DNA of 64,000 nt from Rhizobium rhizogenes (lineage in GTDB: Bacteria > Pseudomonadota > Alphaproteobacteria > Rhizobiales > Rhizobiaceae), in NCBI RefSeq assembly GCF_002005205.3, contig NZ_CP019703.3, positions 124,001 to 188,000 of the forward strand. Reading direction: 5' to 3'. Both the position numbers and the translations under genes were made by a program. Positions 8,078 through 17,210 of the stretch are shown here, one piece after another. Each line of letters begins with the position of its first letter. Positions within the stretch are counted from its first letter, which is position 1. The notes beneath the pieces were generated by a model. The model worked only from the letters and a program-made list of their open reading frames with translations. It was not told where the DNA came from and did not search any database.

Positions 8078-9259
8078 ATGGATCACCCTTCCTTTTCCGA
8101 CCAAGCCGCTGATGCCCTATTTACCGAAGTGCCATTTGCTGACGAGCGGAACCGCTATTTGCATCACTGCGCCACACTCGGAGCGAGACCCGAAGTTCTC
8201 AGGGTCAAACGCAACGAACTCCTGTGGATCGCGCGACATCTCGGTCCAGAGGCTGCGGCCGGCGTCGGCATGGCGGAGTTGTTGCCGATCGCGCAGGCTC
8301 GGCAGAATGTTCACGGTGCGGCTACCGCTGCACGTCGGGTCGTCGATATCGGGCGCCCCTGGCTGAAGTTCCTTGGCTGGTGGCGTGAGCCCACTGTCAT
8401 ATTGTCGTACCAGGCGCAACTCGACCGGTATGTTGGCTGGATGCGCGACGAACGCGGATTGACACCGTCGACGGTGGAACAATGGGGGCGCATAGCCGGC
8501 AGATTCTTGCTGTGGTGCGAACAGTCGAGCCACCGGCTCAAGGATTTGAAGGCAGAAGACATCGACAACTATATAGCGACCCAAGGGGCCGGACGCTGGG
8601 GTCGTGTCTCGATTGCATACATCGTCTCAGCCTTGCGCGGATTTCTTCGATATGCGGCAAAAGAGGCTTGGTGCTCAGACCGCCTGGTGTCGTCAATATC
8701 GCGGCCTCGGCTCTATCGACAAGAATCTCTGCCATATGCCCCAGACTGGTCGGACGTCCAAAAGATGTTGGCTGATGTCGATACCGACCGGCCCCGCGAT
8801 ATCCGAGACCGCGCGATCCTAATGTTGCTGGCGGTATATGGTATGCGGCGCGGCGAAGTAGCCGCGCTGCGGCTCGACCAAATCGACTGGGCGGGGCGAA
8901 CGCTTCGGCTTTTCCGCTTAAAGCGCCGACAAGCCCAGATCTATCCGCTGGTGCCCTCCGTTGCGGAAGCATTGGCACGCTACGTGGACAGAGTCCGCCC
9001 GCCGTCGTCGTGCCGAGAGGTTTTCCTCCGGATGCAGGCGCCTCGACATCCCTTAGGGGCCTCCAGCATTTATAGCGTCGCCAATCGGCGATTTGTTGCG
9101 CTCAACTTTATGGACCGCCTCTTAAGGGCGGTGGAGCGTCGTGACCGGAAGAAGTTGACCGACGTGCAAGCCGTCAGCGGTTGCGCAAACGACGATGATA
9201 TCCGTCTCCAGCGCAGTGTCTTGGCCCAATGCCTGATTTTATACAGCCGAGTTCAATAA
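8078..9259 (+). pseudogene. Tyrosine recombinase, truncated at the C-terminus
   Basis: This is a 393-codon frame starting at an ATG 6 bases after GGAGG. The N-terminal core-binding part and first catalytic motif (YGMRRGEVAALRLDQIDW, with the Arg) are intact, as is the LKRRQAQIYPL hairpin. After RRFVALN (near 9105) the expected H-x-x-R-H and H...Y motifs are missing. The rest reads unrelated sequence to a stop at 9259, so the protein lacks its nucleophile and should be inactive. It was probably the first gene of a second multi-recombinase element inserted in the IS66 copy and cut during rearrangement beside the T-DNA left border. Confidence 0.75.
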
Positions 9260-9473
9260 GCGAAGTGGCGCACACTGTCATCAGAACTTTCCTGCCAACC
9301 GCCCGAGGTCTCCAAACGAACAAAACCGCCTTACAACGGGCCTTGCTTCAAGATATTACCGAAACGTGCTCCCTCATGAAAAGGTCGCGAATAGGTTGCG
9401 GCTATCATCGCTCTTGATCATGGCGCACCTCATAAGCGACCCAAGGCAAAGCACGATGTCGCCTTATGTGGGG

Positions 9474-9498
9474 TGGCAGGATATATTGTGGTGTAAAC
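9474..9498 (+). other. T-DNA left border (25 bp)
   Basis: The sequence begins TGGCAGGATATATTGTGGTG and ends TAAAC, matching the border consensus TGRCAGGATATATxxxxxGTxTAAxC. VirD1/VirD2 nick here to end T-strand synthesis. Everything from here to 24457 is the T-DNA. It is in the same orientation as the right border and lies beyond the recombinase debris. Confidence 0.95.
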
Positions 9499-9794
9499 GA
9501 GCTAAGTACAAGAGCTTTGAAGCGATTTTTGAGCACGTTTTTGCTATATTACCAGATGGTGTCCGGGTATGTTTAAAAGTGATTAATACAGCCTATCTAA
9601 TTACAATTTTTATTTAAGATATTAAAATAATAATAATATCCGCGCCTTTAAATAATAAAGGTGAAAATTTTATCGCCAATCGTCGTCGTGCAACAATACG
9701 TGAGCCTGCACTTATTTTCCAAATTATATAAATAGGAAATACAAGCAGATTGGAGCAATTAGAAAGGGCGCCAATAATATTCACTACTAACATT
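9499..9794. other. AT-rich left end of the T-DNA without a gene
   Basis: About 300 bp, strongly AT-rich, with many stops in all frames. It holds AATAAA-like stretches that could serve as polyadenylation signals for the minus-strand gene remnant that follows. I see no further feature. Confidence 0.6.
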
Positions 9795-10198
9795 TTATAA
9801 AAAGAACAAATACATCTGTCGACTATGCCGTACGAGTTGGTCGGGCAAAGCGGAGACTCGCCACAAGTTGAAGTCGTGAGAGGCGATGGGCACATCGTCA
9901 GAGCTGAGTGCGGCATCGAGCTCGGAAAGATTGCGCCTGCCTATCTCTCCGAGAGCAGCGAGCAACGACGTTTCAGTGCATTCCTGTACTCGCTTTCCGA
10001 GATTGTACATGCCTCTGTGTTCGATGACTTGAAGAGGCAGAGTCTCTTCAAGACGTTCAAGGAGGTTCGGTACCGAGTGCCGGGCGAGACCTCATCCGCC
10101 GTGACACCATTTGGGAGATCCCATTCGAGCTTCCACTCGGGCCAACATGTGCCTTTCACGGGGAACGGTTTGCGCTGGCAAAGGATATCGTTTTCCAT
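9795..10198 (-). pseudogene. Broken agrocinopine-synthase-like (GDPD family) gene
   Basis: Two minus-strand frames join into one protein-like sequence. Residues from 10198 read ...VKGTCWPEWKLEWDLPNGVT... YRTSLNVLKRLCLFK ...CTISESEYRN. After a frameshift near 10000, the other frame continues NLSELDAALSSDDVPIASHDFNLWRV. The SELDAAL...DDVPIASHDFNLWR part looks like the first catalytic segment of glycerophosphodiester phosphodiesterases, the family of T-DNA agrocinopine synthase (acs). The frame ends after about 20 more residues, so only the N-terminal third remains. The family assignment is by eye and moderate; the frameshift and truncation are seen directly. Confidence 0.5.
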
Positions 10199-10587
10199 CG
10201 GTTTCGGAAGGCTGCCAGATAAATATGAGCTTTTCTAAAAAGGATTCTTGTAATAATTAATCCTTATCCGGCGGGAGTCTTAAGTACTTAATGATGTTGA
10301 AAGAATTTATATTAAAAATATTCTATTCTGAATTATTGATTAATTAAATAAAGTATATAAAATATAAATAATTTTCGGTGAAAAAGATTCCATAGTTATT
10401 TATTCAATAATGCAGTGGCTCATGGAGATATTATATTATTTCTGGCGTTGTGTATTGAAATAGTCGCCGGAGTGGCGGATCATAGACACTAAAATAGAAA
10501 AAACTAAGTAACAACTGAAGCAATTATGACTTCTTTCCCTTCCTACGGTGACTATGGATGTAATAGAACAGCGGCAGATCGGAGCGA
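10199..10587. other. AT-rich intergenic spacer in the T-DNA
   Basis: It separates the start of the broken agrocinopine-synthase-like gene from the end of the HAD phosphatase gene, both on the minus strand. It holds long A/T runs (10290-10400) but no open frame. It could carry the promoter of the broken gene and the 3' end of the phosphatase gene. Confidence 0.5.
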
Positions 10588-11412
10588 TCACTTGCTCAGA
10601 TCGGGCAACAACACGCCGAGATCGCCAAGAATTGCAGAGAGAGCATCCTCATTCGGTATGGCGAAGACGTTGGTTCCAGTGGGCTTCGTCTCACGGGTAC
10701 CGACCCAGAACGCGATACCATTCTCCTTGTTGCCAACAGCGGTCAGCATATCTTTATCGTTTTCGCCGTTGCCGCACGCTATATGTAGGCCGATCTCACG
10801 AGGGAGTAGATTGACATAAGCAAAATAGCCTTTGCGCTTGCCTGGCGTTTCCTCGGGCATAACGCAATGACCCTCGGGTACTGCGGTCGCCCGGAAAGTG
10901 CGTCCCCAGGAATGATCTACACGCGGAAGAAGCGATGAAAGCAGATCTCCGGCCGATTGGTAACGTGGATGAGAGTCCCACATCTGACAGCCATAGAAAT
11001 GCTCCATCGGAATGTTGCGGATTTCTGGGTTGCCGCCAAATTCGCTCTCCATAACCGCATGAATGCGGCTCCAGTTGGGCAGGGGAACGGATTCAAAACG
11101 TTGACCTTTGAAGATTGTGACCGTTCCGTCATTCCCTTGAAAATCAATACCTGGAATGTCTTTGAAGGGCGAAGCAGCGATTTCGCCGCAGTGGCGAGCG
11201 GACGTCAGCAGTAGGTAATGTCCCTTCCGGGCGATCTTGGTCAAATTGTCGATGATATCGATGGCAGGATTAATTTCCCAGCACTGACGGTTTCGATCTT
11301 GCTTAAAGGCGGTGCCATCACCATCGAAGGCGAGCAGAACCCGGAGAGAGGGATCCGTAAGACCGCGTGCTACCCGTTCCGCGATATCCGGAATGACCTC
11401 AACAAGAGACAT
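10588..11412 (-). CDS. T-DNA HAD-superfamily phosphatase, trehalose-phosphatase (OtsB)-like; perhaps Ri ORF2
   Basis: The first ATG in frame is at 11412 (a TTG lies two codons upstream), giving 274 residues. HAD motif I is LLAFDGDGTAF (about residues 27-37). The later motif ACGNGENDKDML supplies the metal-binding aspartates. The KGYFAYVNLL segment before it resembles the lysine region of OtsB-type sugar-phosphate phosphatases. Being inside the T-DNA it should be expressed in plant cells. A sugar-phosphate substrate is inference, and the nearby agrocinopine-synthase remnant (a sugar-phosphodiester opine) is suggestive. In related T-DNAs a gene called ORF2 occupies this place; I am not certain of the equivalence. 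It is divergent from the ORF3-like gene. Confidence 0.65.
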   Translation of the reverse strand: MSLVEVIPDIAERVARGLTDPSLRVLLAFDGDGTAFKQDRNRQCWEINPAIDIIDNLTKIARKGHYLLLTSARHCGEIAASPFKDIPGIDFQGNDGTVTIFKGQRFESVPLPNWSRIHAVMESEFGGNPEIRNIPMEHFYGCQMWDSHPRYQSAGDLLSSLLPRVDHSWGRTFRATAVPEGHCVMPEETPGKRKGYFAYVNLLPREIGLHIACGNGENDKDMLTAVGNKENGIAFWVGTRETKPTGTNVFAIPNEDALSAILGDLGVLLPDLSK

Positions 11413-11611
11413 ATTCAAAGCTGGTGTAAATACGATCTGAATGAAGCCTTAAATGTAACGCAGCGCGGCAAGCATTAGTTGACTTTTTGGTGAGAGAAAT
11501 AACTCTTAGCAGGGATTAGTTGGCCAGCCATTATCAATGTGGGGCCAGGCTGACAATGTTTGCGTGCAAGGCCGGATTATGTCGATGTAGACCTGCAGAC
11601 CCGTTGACTTC

Positions 11612-11619
11612 CTATAAAC
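11612..11619 (+). promoter_or_regulatory. Plant-type TATA box for the ORF3-like gene
   Basis: CTATAAAC lies 57-64 bp before the ATG at 11676, giving a short leader. It supports 11676 rather than an upstream TTG as the start. Confidence 0.5.
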
Positions 11620-11675
11620 ACCGCCAATCATCCACCTCTCCCTTTCCAAGGTCTTGCCTTTTTTGCCTTGCTACC

Positions 11676-13034
11676 ATGCCAGCCAGCGACGCGATGTGCG
11701 CTGCCGCGGTCGCCTTCCCGGAGGGTAACTGGAAGAGAGAACTCGCTGCGCTGCAGATTTTGCATGATCCTGTAGATGTGATTACGGCCGCTGTCGCCAG
11801 AGGTCTTAGCGGCATATGTAATGTCGTTGCTGCAATGGATGCCGAAAAAGTGACAGGCCTCGGCGACGTCATTCGGCGGATGCCTGCTCTAAATCACCGA
11901 ATTGCCGTCGCCGCCGGTGAAACTCCAGTGCGAGACCTCGGAATAGGGTACCAGTGCGCAATCTGCCACCCCGACATAGCAAGTGCTATGTTAGCCACTT
12001 CCGACGGGATCAGCCATGCTGTCCGTGAAAAGATCGAGAAAGAAGTTGCTCAGGATATTGGAGAAGGTGCCATCGTATACATCTTCATTCAGCCGAGGAT
12101 GAGTTCCAGCAACTCTCCGGTTTCTGTCCATTTCACCCTCCAGTTTGCGAGTTCTGGAGCTCTCGTCGAAGCCAGAATGATAGAGAGTTACAATTTTATG
12201 AAAGGCGATGGCACAGTGACTGCAGAGAAATTGAAAAGTCATTGGAAGCAGCACGGTATTCGCAGACCAAGTCCACGTCCGCCCAGGTCCAAATTTGAAC
12301 TTCTTTTCGCTCCGGTCCCCGACAACAGTAAACTTGCCGCCGCCGATTTCACCCATCTCGGCTTGGTCGAGCGGGATAGAGAATTGCTTGGCAGTACGGT
12401 CTTCGGAATTGCCGCCAATAAACCTGGGACGGTAGTTTATCAGTGTGACAAGGTTCTGTGTCTGGAAGTGGATGTCGAGTCACACCGCGCGTTGGAGGTG
12501 CTTCACCGCCTTGGGGAGCAGGTATATAGGGCTGGTTGGGGCACGAGTTTCGGTCTTCACACAGGCCCTTCATCTTGTCTTAATCTTTCCGCTGCTGCAC
12601 TCGCCACCTTTTTCAAACGGACTGATCTTTGTTCCGTCCCGCTGAGTGATGTTTTTTGTCTCTTCTGCGACCATGCCAGCCGTTGCTACGCCGCCAAAGA
12701 AGACGGACTTCCACTCACCGCCTTCTCCCTCGAAAATGAAAGTCAGTTTGAACTCGTCGACCCCCAGGTTGTCAGAAAATACGTTCTCGGTCTTTTCGAC
12801 GCCCCGACAATGGTTGAGCCCCGCGATATCAGCAGAGCGAGCTTCTGCAGCCAATATATAACTTTCCGGGAACCACATCCCTGTAAGGAGTTCAATGAAA
12901 TTGGTGTTCTGATCCTCGATGCTGCTGCTAAAATGCTCGAAAGTTATGCCGAATTCCTGGAAGACGATGGAAGCGATGATAATGAAATTGCGAGCGTTAA
13001 AGATGTATTTGGCTTAATTGATAGGACATTATGA
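11676..13034 (+). CDS. T-DNA ORF3-like protein
   Basis: This is 452 residues from an ATG in a good plant context (ctaccATGcc), downstream of a TATA box. The frame is open further upstream from a TTG at 11520, but that would lie before the TATA box. I recognise no catalytic motif. The protein has a cysteine-containing middle (YQCAICHPDIA), two long alpha/beta blocks and an acidic C-terminus. Its place between the left-end genes and ORF8 corresponds to ORF3/ORF3n of other Ri T-DNAs, a gene reported to alter plant growth and hormone response. The name is positional. It is probably expressed only in transformed plant cells. Confidence 0.55.
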   Translation: MPASDAMCAAAVAFPEGNWKRELAALQILHDPVDVITAAVARGLSGICNVVAAMDAEKVTGLGDVIRRMPALNHRIAVAAGETPVRDLGIGYQCAICHPDIASAMLATSDGISHAVREKIEKEVAQDIGEGAIVYIFIQPRMSSSNSPVSVHFTLQFASSGALVEARMIESYNFMKGDGTVTAEKLKSHWKQHGIRRPSPRPPRSKFELLFAPVPDNSKLAAADFTHLGLVERDRELLGSTVFGIAANKPGTVVYQCDKVLCLEVDVESHRALEVLHRLGEQVYRAGWGTSFGLHTGPSSCLNLSAAALATFFKRTDLCSVPLSDVFCLFCDHASRCYAAKEDGLPLTAFSLENESQFELVDPQVVRKYVLGLFDAPTMVEPRDISRASFCSQYITFREPHPCKEFNEIGVLILDAAAKMLESYAEFLEDDGSDDNEIASVKDVFGLIDRTL

Positions 13035-13336
13035 GCACGATACAAAACAGAAGCAGTAACGGAAGTTTCCAATGTGTTTGATATTTGTGTTGCCATTGTA
13101 TGTTGAATTCCTTTTGTCAATCTTATTGCATGTTCGAAATTGCATAAATTTGGGCCGTAATTTTCCGACTTTTTTGAATTTTCGTTCATCTCTTTAATTG
13201 TTGATGTTGTCTAGGGAGACAGCTTTATTGAATTTCAATGACATGTCGCCATTTACGTGTACATCAGAATAAAAAGATAATTCCGGCAAATAGTTTCAAT
13301 TTATATATATTACATCCAGATTTACATTAACAAAGC
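13035..13336. other. AT-rich spacer with ORF8 promoter
   Basis: It holds the 3' end of the ORF3-like gene and an AT-rich promoter region. TTTATATATAT at about 13300-13310 is a strong plant TATA box, only about 30 bp before the ORF8 ATG at 13337. Translation may therefore begin at that ATG with a very short leader or at the Met-Met pair near 13391. Confidence 0.5.
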
Positions 13337-15679
13337 ATGCCTTCTATAAACAAAAGGAAATTCTATATTCTCTCAATACTCCATATCTACATGATGGATC
13401 TTCCCTATAACCGCCCCCGTTTCCCCCCGTTTGCTATCACCGGTCTACCTAGTGCGGCCAAACTGAAACGAGCAATTTCTCGGGCCTTTGTCTGCTATGA
13501 CCAGTTTTGCGATGAACTCCTACAATATCAGCAAAGGTGGACGGATTGGGTGTTCGACCACGGATTTGCAGAAGCCATAGAAGACATGGCTCTGGTGTTC
13601 CAGATTGAACCTTGCCTTCATGGTCCCCGAACAGGCACACTGGAAGTGCTGAGATCTTGTCGCACGAAGGTCTTCATTTATACGTCGTACCGCAGGTTGC
13701 GCCACTTTGTTGAGAACCAGTGCATTGCTCAACCTGGCGACGCCGTCCTTGCTTGCATGATCCCGCCCTACGTGAGTGACCTCTCACTGCAGGAAATGTC
13801 TCGAGCCCACAATAGTTTTTGTCCAGGCAGTCACACGAGCATTGCAGACGTGCAGTGCTTTATTGCCATCCAACTCAGCAGCCTATTTGTTGAGGAGGGT
13901 ACATGTGATGTGCATGGGCGAAATGGATTAAAAACAACCTGCCGCTTCTTTCGTCGTCCCGCTGAGTGCTTCAGCCGTTACGACATAGTTGCAATAGGGT
14001 CTGTGCTCTTTCACAACGCATTGCATCAGCCAGCGAACTACAATGAGGATCTTTCTTGCTTCGATCTGCGGTACGACTATCAGGTTTTCCTCCATGAGCG
14101 CGATGCCAATGATGGTGTGGGGCATTATCCGGAAGGCACACCACTACCTAGTGTCGCCATCGTAGGTGGTGGGCTCTCTGGCCTTGTTGCTGCTGCAGAA
14201 CTACTTGACGCTGGCGTCAGGGAAATAGCCCTTTTTACCCCAGTAGATGAGGTTCGGAGTTTGGGTGTATCGCCGATGTCAAACGGCGACGCTCGCCAGG
14301 TCTTGACGTCATTCGGTGTCATGCCCATCTCCGGCAACCAAGTTTGTCTGTCATACTATCTGGATAAGTTTAGAATTCCGTCCAGCCTTCGTTTTCCTTG
14401 TGCCGGCAACGATCACACAGCACTCTACTTCCGGAAAAAACGTTACGAATGGCCGGCTGGACAAGCTCCACCAGGTGAATTCCAGCGGATATCTGCAGGG
14501 TGGGAGAAACTACTATACCACGGGTGTGAACGGAACGGCAGGAGGCTGATCGCTCCGATGGATATCTTTTCCATGCTGAGAGGTCGGCGTTATGAAGAAG
14601 CCTCGGAAGCAAGGCGGGCTTGGCTCAGGGAGTTTGATAATTTCACTTTCCATGCCGCTCTGGTCGAGATCTTCAGCTGCGGTGTCGAGAGTCCTGGTGG
14701 GGCGGCATGGCAAACAACTGATTTTGCTGCTTTCGGGATGATGAGATTGGGCGGCGGCCGAGTTTCTTCCTGTTACACCCTACTGTTTTCGACAGTCCTG
14801 GACTGGATAATCAATGGGTACGAGGAGGACCAGTATATCTCTGTTGGAGGGGTTCATCTTTTGCAGGCTCTGATGCGCATTGAGATATTCAAGAGAAAAG
14901 TAGGATTCCATTTTGACCCCCTGCGTGGACTAGCCAAGGAGGGCGGGAAAGTGAAGGTATGCATGAAAGATGGCCGTTCGCGCGTTTTTGACCAGGTCAT
15001 CATTGGCGGGCGAGGTGGGCCCGATGCAACTAATATCACTCCGGTTAGCCATGTGACCTGTGTCGGCTATGATATCGAAGCCCCCGCTGGAAACTCGTCT
15101 GCTACTGTTAACGCAGCACTTTTCATGATCACAAAGCAAAAATTCTGGCTTGATGACGATATCCCAGCTTTGATCTGGACGGATGGGCTCGTCCGTGAGC
15201 TCTGTTGTATTGACATCGAATCGCCATCGGGAGAGGGGCTTGTTATTTTTCATTATGAAATGAACGACTATCTATCCCGCCCGTTCCAGTCCGATGAGAA
15301 GAAGAGAAGGTGCTTGGATTTAGTCAGAGAACTTGCTGCTGTCTTTCCTGAATTGGCTTGTCATTTGGTTCCAGTCAACGAAGATTACGAAGAATATGTC
15401 TTCGACGGCCACTTGAAGGATGGTTTCAGGGCCTCTTTATGGAGGGAAAATTCTCTTAAAAAATGTCAGTACAGCCAAGATCCGCATATGTATGATTCTC
15501 CGTTAATGGAGCATGGGGCAGTTTGCCAGATTGACAGTAAGGACTGCGTAAACGGAGCTTTGTTCGAAGAGCAGGTTAAGACGGGCATCATAACGGCCTG
15601 CACCGTCATTCGCAGCACCGGCGGGACACTATCTTCACTCCATCCCCTGGATTGGAATAAAATATATTTTCCTGCTTAA
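13337..15679 (+). CDS. ORF8: RolB-like domain fused to tryptophan-2-monooxygenase (IaaM)-like domain
   Basis: This is a 780-residue protein. Residues ~25-240 belong to the RolB/plast family (LQYQQRWTDWVFDHG, then ACMIPPYVSDLSLQEMSRAHN, parallel to RolB's ATTMQPYRSDLALQEMVRAHN). From about residue 270 it is an IaaM-type flavoprotein amine oxidase with the FAD-binding GGGLSGLVAAAELL motif. IaaM converts tryptophan to indole-3-acetamide. ORF8 in other Ri plasmids is known as this natural fusion and affects auxin-related growth; how active the oxidase part is remains debated. No iaaH lies in this T-DNA, so any indole-3-acetamide would need a plant hydrolase. The starts at 13337 and 13391 are both possible. 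Confidence 0.9.
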   Translation: MPSINKRKFYILSILHIYMMDLPYNRPRFPPFAITGLPSAAKLKRAISRAFVCYDQFCDELLQYQQRWTDWVFDHGFAEAIEDMALVFQIEPCLHGPRTGTLEVLRSCRTKVFIYTSYRRLRHFVENQCIAQPGDAVLACMIPPYVSDLSLQEMSRAHNSFCPGSHTSIADVQCFIAIQLSSLFVEEGTCDVHGRNGLKTTCRFFRRPAECFSRYDIVAIGSVLFHNALHQPANYNEDLSCFDLRYDYQVFLHERDANDGVGHYPEGTPLPSVAIVGGGLSGLVAAAELLDAGVREIALFTPVDEVRSLGVSPMSNGDARQVLTSFGVMPISGNQVCLSYYLDKFRIPSSLRFPCAGNDHTALYFRKKRYEWPAGQAPPGEFQRISAGWEKLLYHGCERNGRRLIAPMDIFSMLRGRRYEEASEARRAWLREFDNFTFHAALVEIFSCGVESPGGAAWQTTDFAAFGMMRLGGGRVSSCYTLLFSTVLDWIINGYEEDQYISVGGVHLLQALMRIEIFKRKVGFHFDPLRGLAKEGGKVKVCMKDGRSRVFDQVIIGGRGGPDATNITPVSHVTCVGYDIEAPAGNSSATVNAALFMITKQKFWLDDDIPALIWTDGLVRELCCIDIESPSGEGLVIFHYEMNDYLSRPFQSDEKKRRCLDLVRELAAVFPELACHLVPVNEDYEEYVFDGHLKDGFRASLWRENSLKKCQYSQDPHMYDSPLMEHGAVCQIDSKDCVNGALFEEQVKTGIITACTVIRSTGGTLSSLHPLDWNKIYFPA

Positions 15680-16348
15680 GTATATTAATGTATTAGTGCG
15701 TATTAATCCCGTAAGCCTGTAAGCTGCAGTAGCGGCGCTCAACTTAGCTTTCCATGAATAATAATGTTTTTCCTTTATTTTTGATTGAATCCTGCTTAAA
15801 AAATATTCTTTGAGTGGGCTTAAAATGACATTAATCAGATTCCAAAAATTTCCATCTGTGACCATTAGCGCCTTGATCGATGACATTAAAGTCTTCACAT
15901 CTCCAGAGAAATGCCTTCGTGATTGCTTGTCTCCACGTGCTTTCGCATCTTGACAGCTAATAGCGGGCCCCTTGACACACTAGCCGGCCACGCAATTCGA
16001 GATATTCCCACTAACCCCAATGAGGTCACTGCATTCGTCATTGGCAGCCGCCCCACTTGCATTCGCCACTGTGCCGTTTGGGGTCCACTAGCCGCTAATT
16101 AGGACTGCATATATTTTGGACGAGCTAAGGGGTCACTATCACCTTCGGTTTGAATTTCCTTTTCACAAGACTTTAATGTTGCCAATTGAGCAGGCTGAAA
16201 GAAAATCCGCAATCAACGGAGAAAGGTTAACAGCCAAACAAAAAAAGAATGCTTCATCATTGCATAGGGTCTACAACGACCATTACTTTCGGCGGTGGGC
16301 CTTCTACTATTTTTTTCTTAGTCTTCGGCCAGCCATTTGTTAACTTCC
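15680..16348. other. ORF8-rolA intergenic region
   Basis: About 670 bp of AT-rich DNA. It holds the ORF8 3' region (polyadenylation-like ATTAAT/AATAAT around 15700-15790) and the rolA promoter. Short open frames such as 16116-16343 look accidental. Confidence 0.5.
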
Positions 16349-16356
16349 TATATAGA
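16349..16356 (+). promoter_or_regulatory. TATA box of rolA
   Basis: CTATATAG lies about 45 bp upstream of the likely 5' splice site of the leader intron, so transcription would start just before the intron. Confidence 0.5.
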
Positions 16357-16393
16357 TCGCTTCACCAGAAGAATGAATTATTTAGATCATGCT

Positions 16394-16478
16394 GTAATGC
16401 TTCAATGCTGTAAGTTCTAAATGTTTGTTTCGTTTTGCAAGAAATCTATTTTGCTAACAGCACTTCTTTTATTCTCAG
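16394..16478 (+). other. Spliceosomal intron in the rolA untranslated leader
   Basis: A 5' site GTAATG at 16394 and a 3' site after a pyrimidine-rich stretch (CTTCTTTTATTCTCAG, ending 16478) enclose 85 nt, the length I recall being reported for the rolA leader intron. The 3' site ends one base before the rolA ATG. A stronger-looking 5' site, GTAAGT at 16410, would give 69 nt. Confidence 0.6.
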
Positions 16479-16479
16479 G

Positions 16480-16761
16480 ATGGAACTAGCCGGAATAAAC
16501 GTTGTCGGAATGGCCCAGACCTTTGGAGAGGCCTCGCTCGTTGTCTCCGACCTATTTCGGCGGGCTAAGGTCAAGAAGAAGAAGGCCAAACGTGTGTCGC
16601 CGGGCGATTTCCTCCCTGACCAAATTGCAGAGCTTGATGATCTGAGCGTCACTCCTCTGGCTATAACTTCTCCTGGGCCTCCCGTGATGGTCAATGATCA
16701 CGGAATTGCCACGAGGGGACGCTTTGTCGCTGGACCGGAATATTCAGACCTACGGGGTTAA
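16480..16761 (+). CDS. rolA: RolA root-locus protein
   Basis: This is 93 residues starting [16 protein letters not shown], close to the known RolA N-terminus, followed by a basic patch ([17 protein letters not shown]). RolA is a small basic, nucleus-associated protein that alters gibberellin/auxin balance and gives wrinkled leaves in transgenic plants. The frame is open upstream to 16435, but that lies in the leader intron, so the ATG at 16480 is the start. Expression is in the plant after splicing. Confidence 0.9.
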   Translation: MELAGINVVGMAQTFGEASLVVSDLFRRAKVKKKKAKRVSPGDFLPDQIAELDDLSVTPLAITSPGPPVMVNDHGIATRGRFVAGPEYSDLRG

Positions 16762-17210
16762 TACGCAGTTCTAAACAAACCTACGGGATTAATACGCACG
16801 TGGCTCTATAATTTCGATTCATCTCGCCGCCGGAGATGATGTCGGCTATTTTCTCGTTGGTACAATAAGTTGCGAGCCACCGTGCGATTGTTTTTAATTT
16901 TCTATATAGTACTTTAACGTCTCTCTATGGCGATTTGTAATGTTTGGAATATTATTGTCTGTTAAGGCGCCTTTGTAACAATATCAATGTAAAAGCATTA
17001 TCAGTATTGTGTGAGATCTCTATAAATATCGAAATGATTTGCCTATTTTCTGAAAATTGGCGGCAGAAATAATGCTGTAATAATTTATTTCAACACAAGT
17101 AAAATACATCGTGGCGTACGCTACACAACTCCTAACAGGAGCATAGGGGCTACGCCGGAAAACATAGAAATCCTACCAAACTTATAGTTAAAGGTGGCCT
17201 GCAGGGGACC
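16762..17210. other. rolA-rolB convergent intergenic region
   Basis: AT-rich region between the convergent rolA and rolB 3' ends. It holds no open frame of note, only short A/T runs that may include polyadenylation signals. Confidence 0.5.

Noticed and set aside
16116..16343. 75-residue frame upstream of rolA
   Set aside because: Short, no family, located in the promoter region and overlapping the stretch just before the TATA box.
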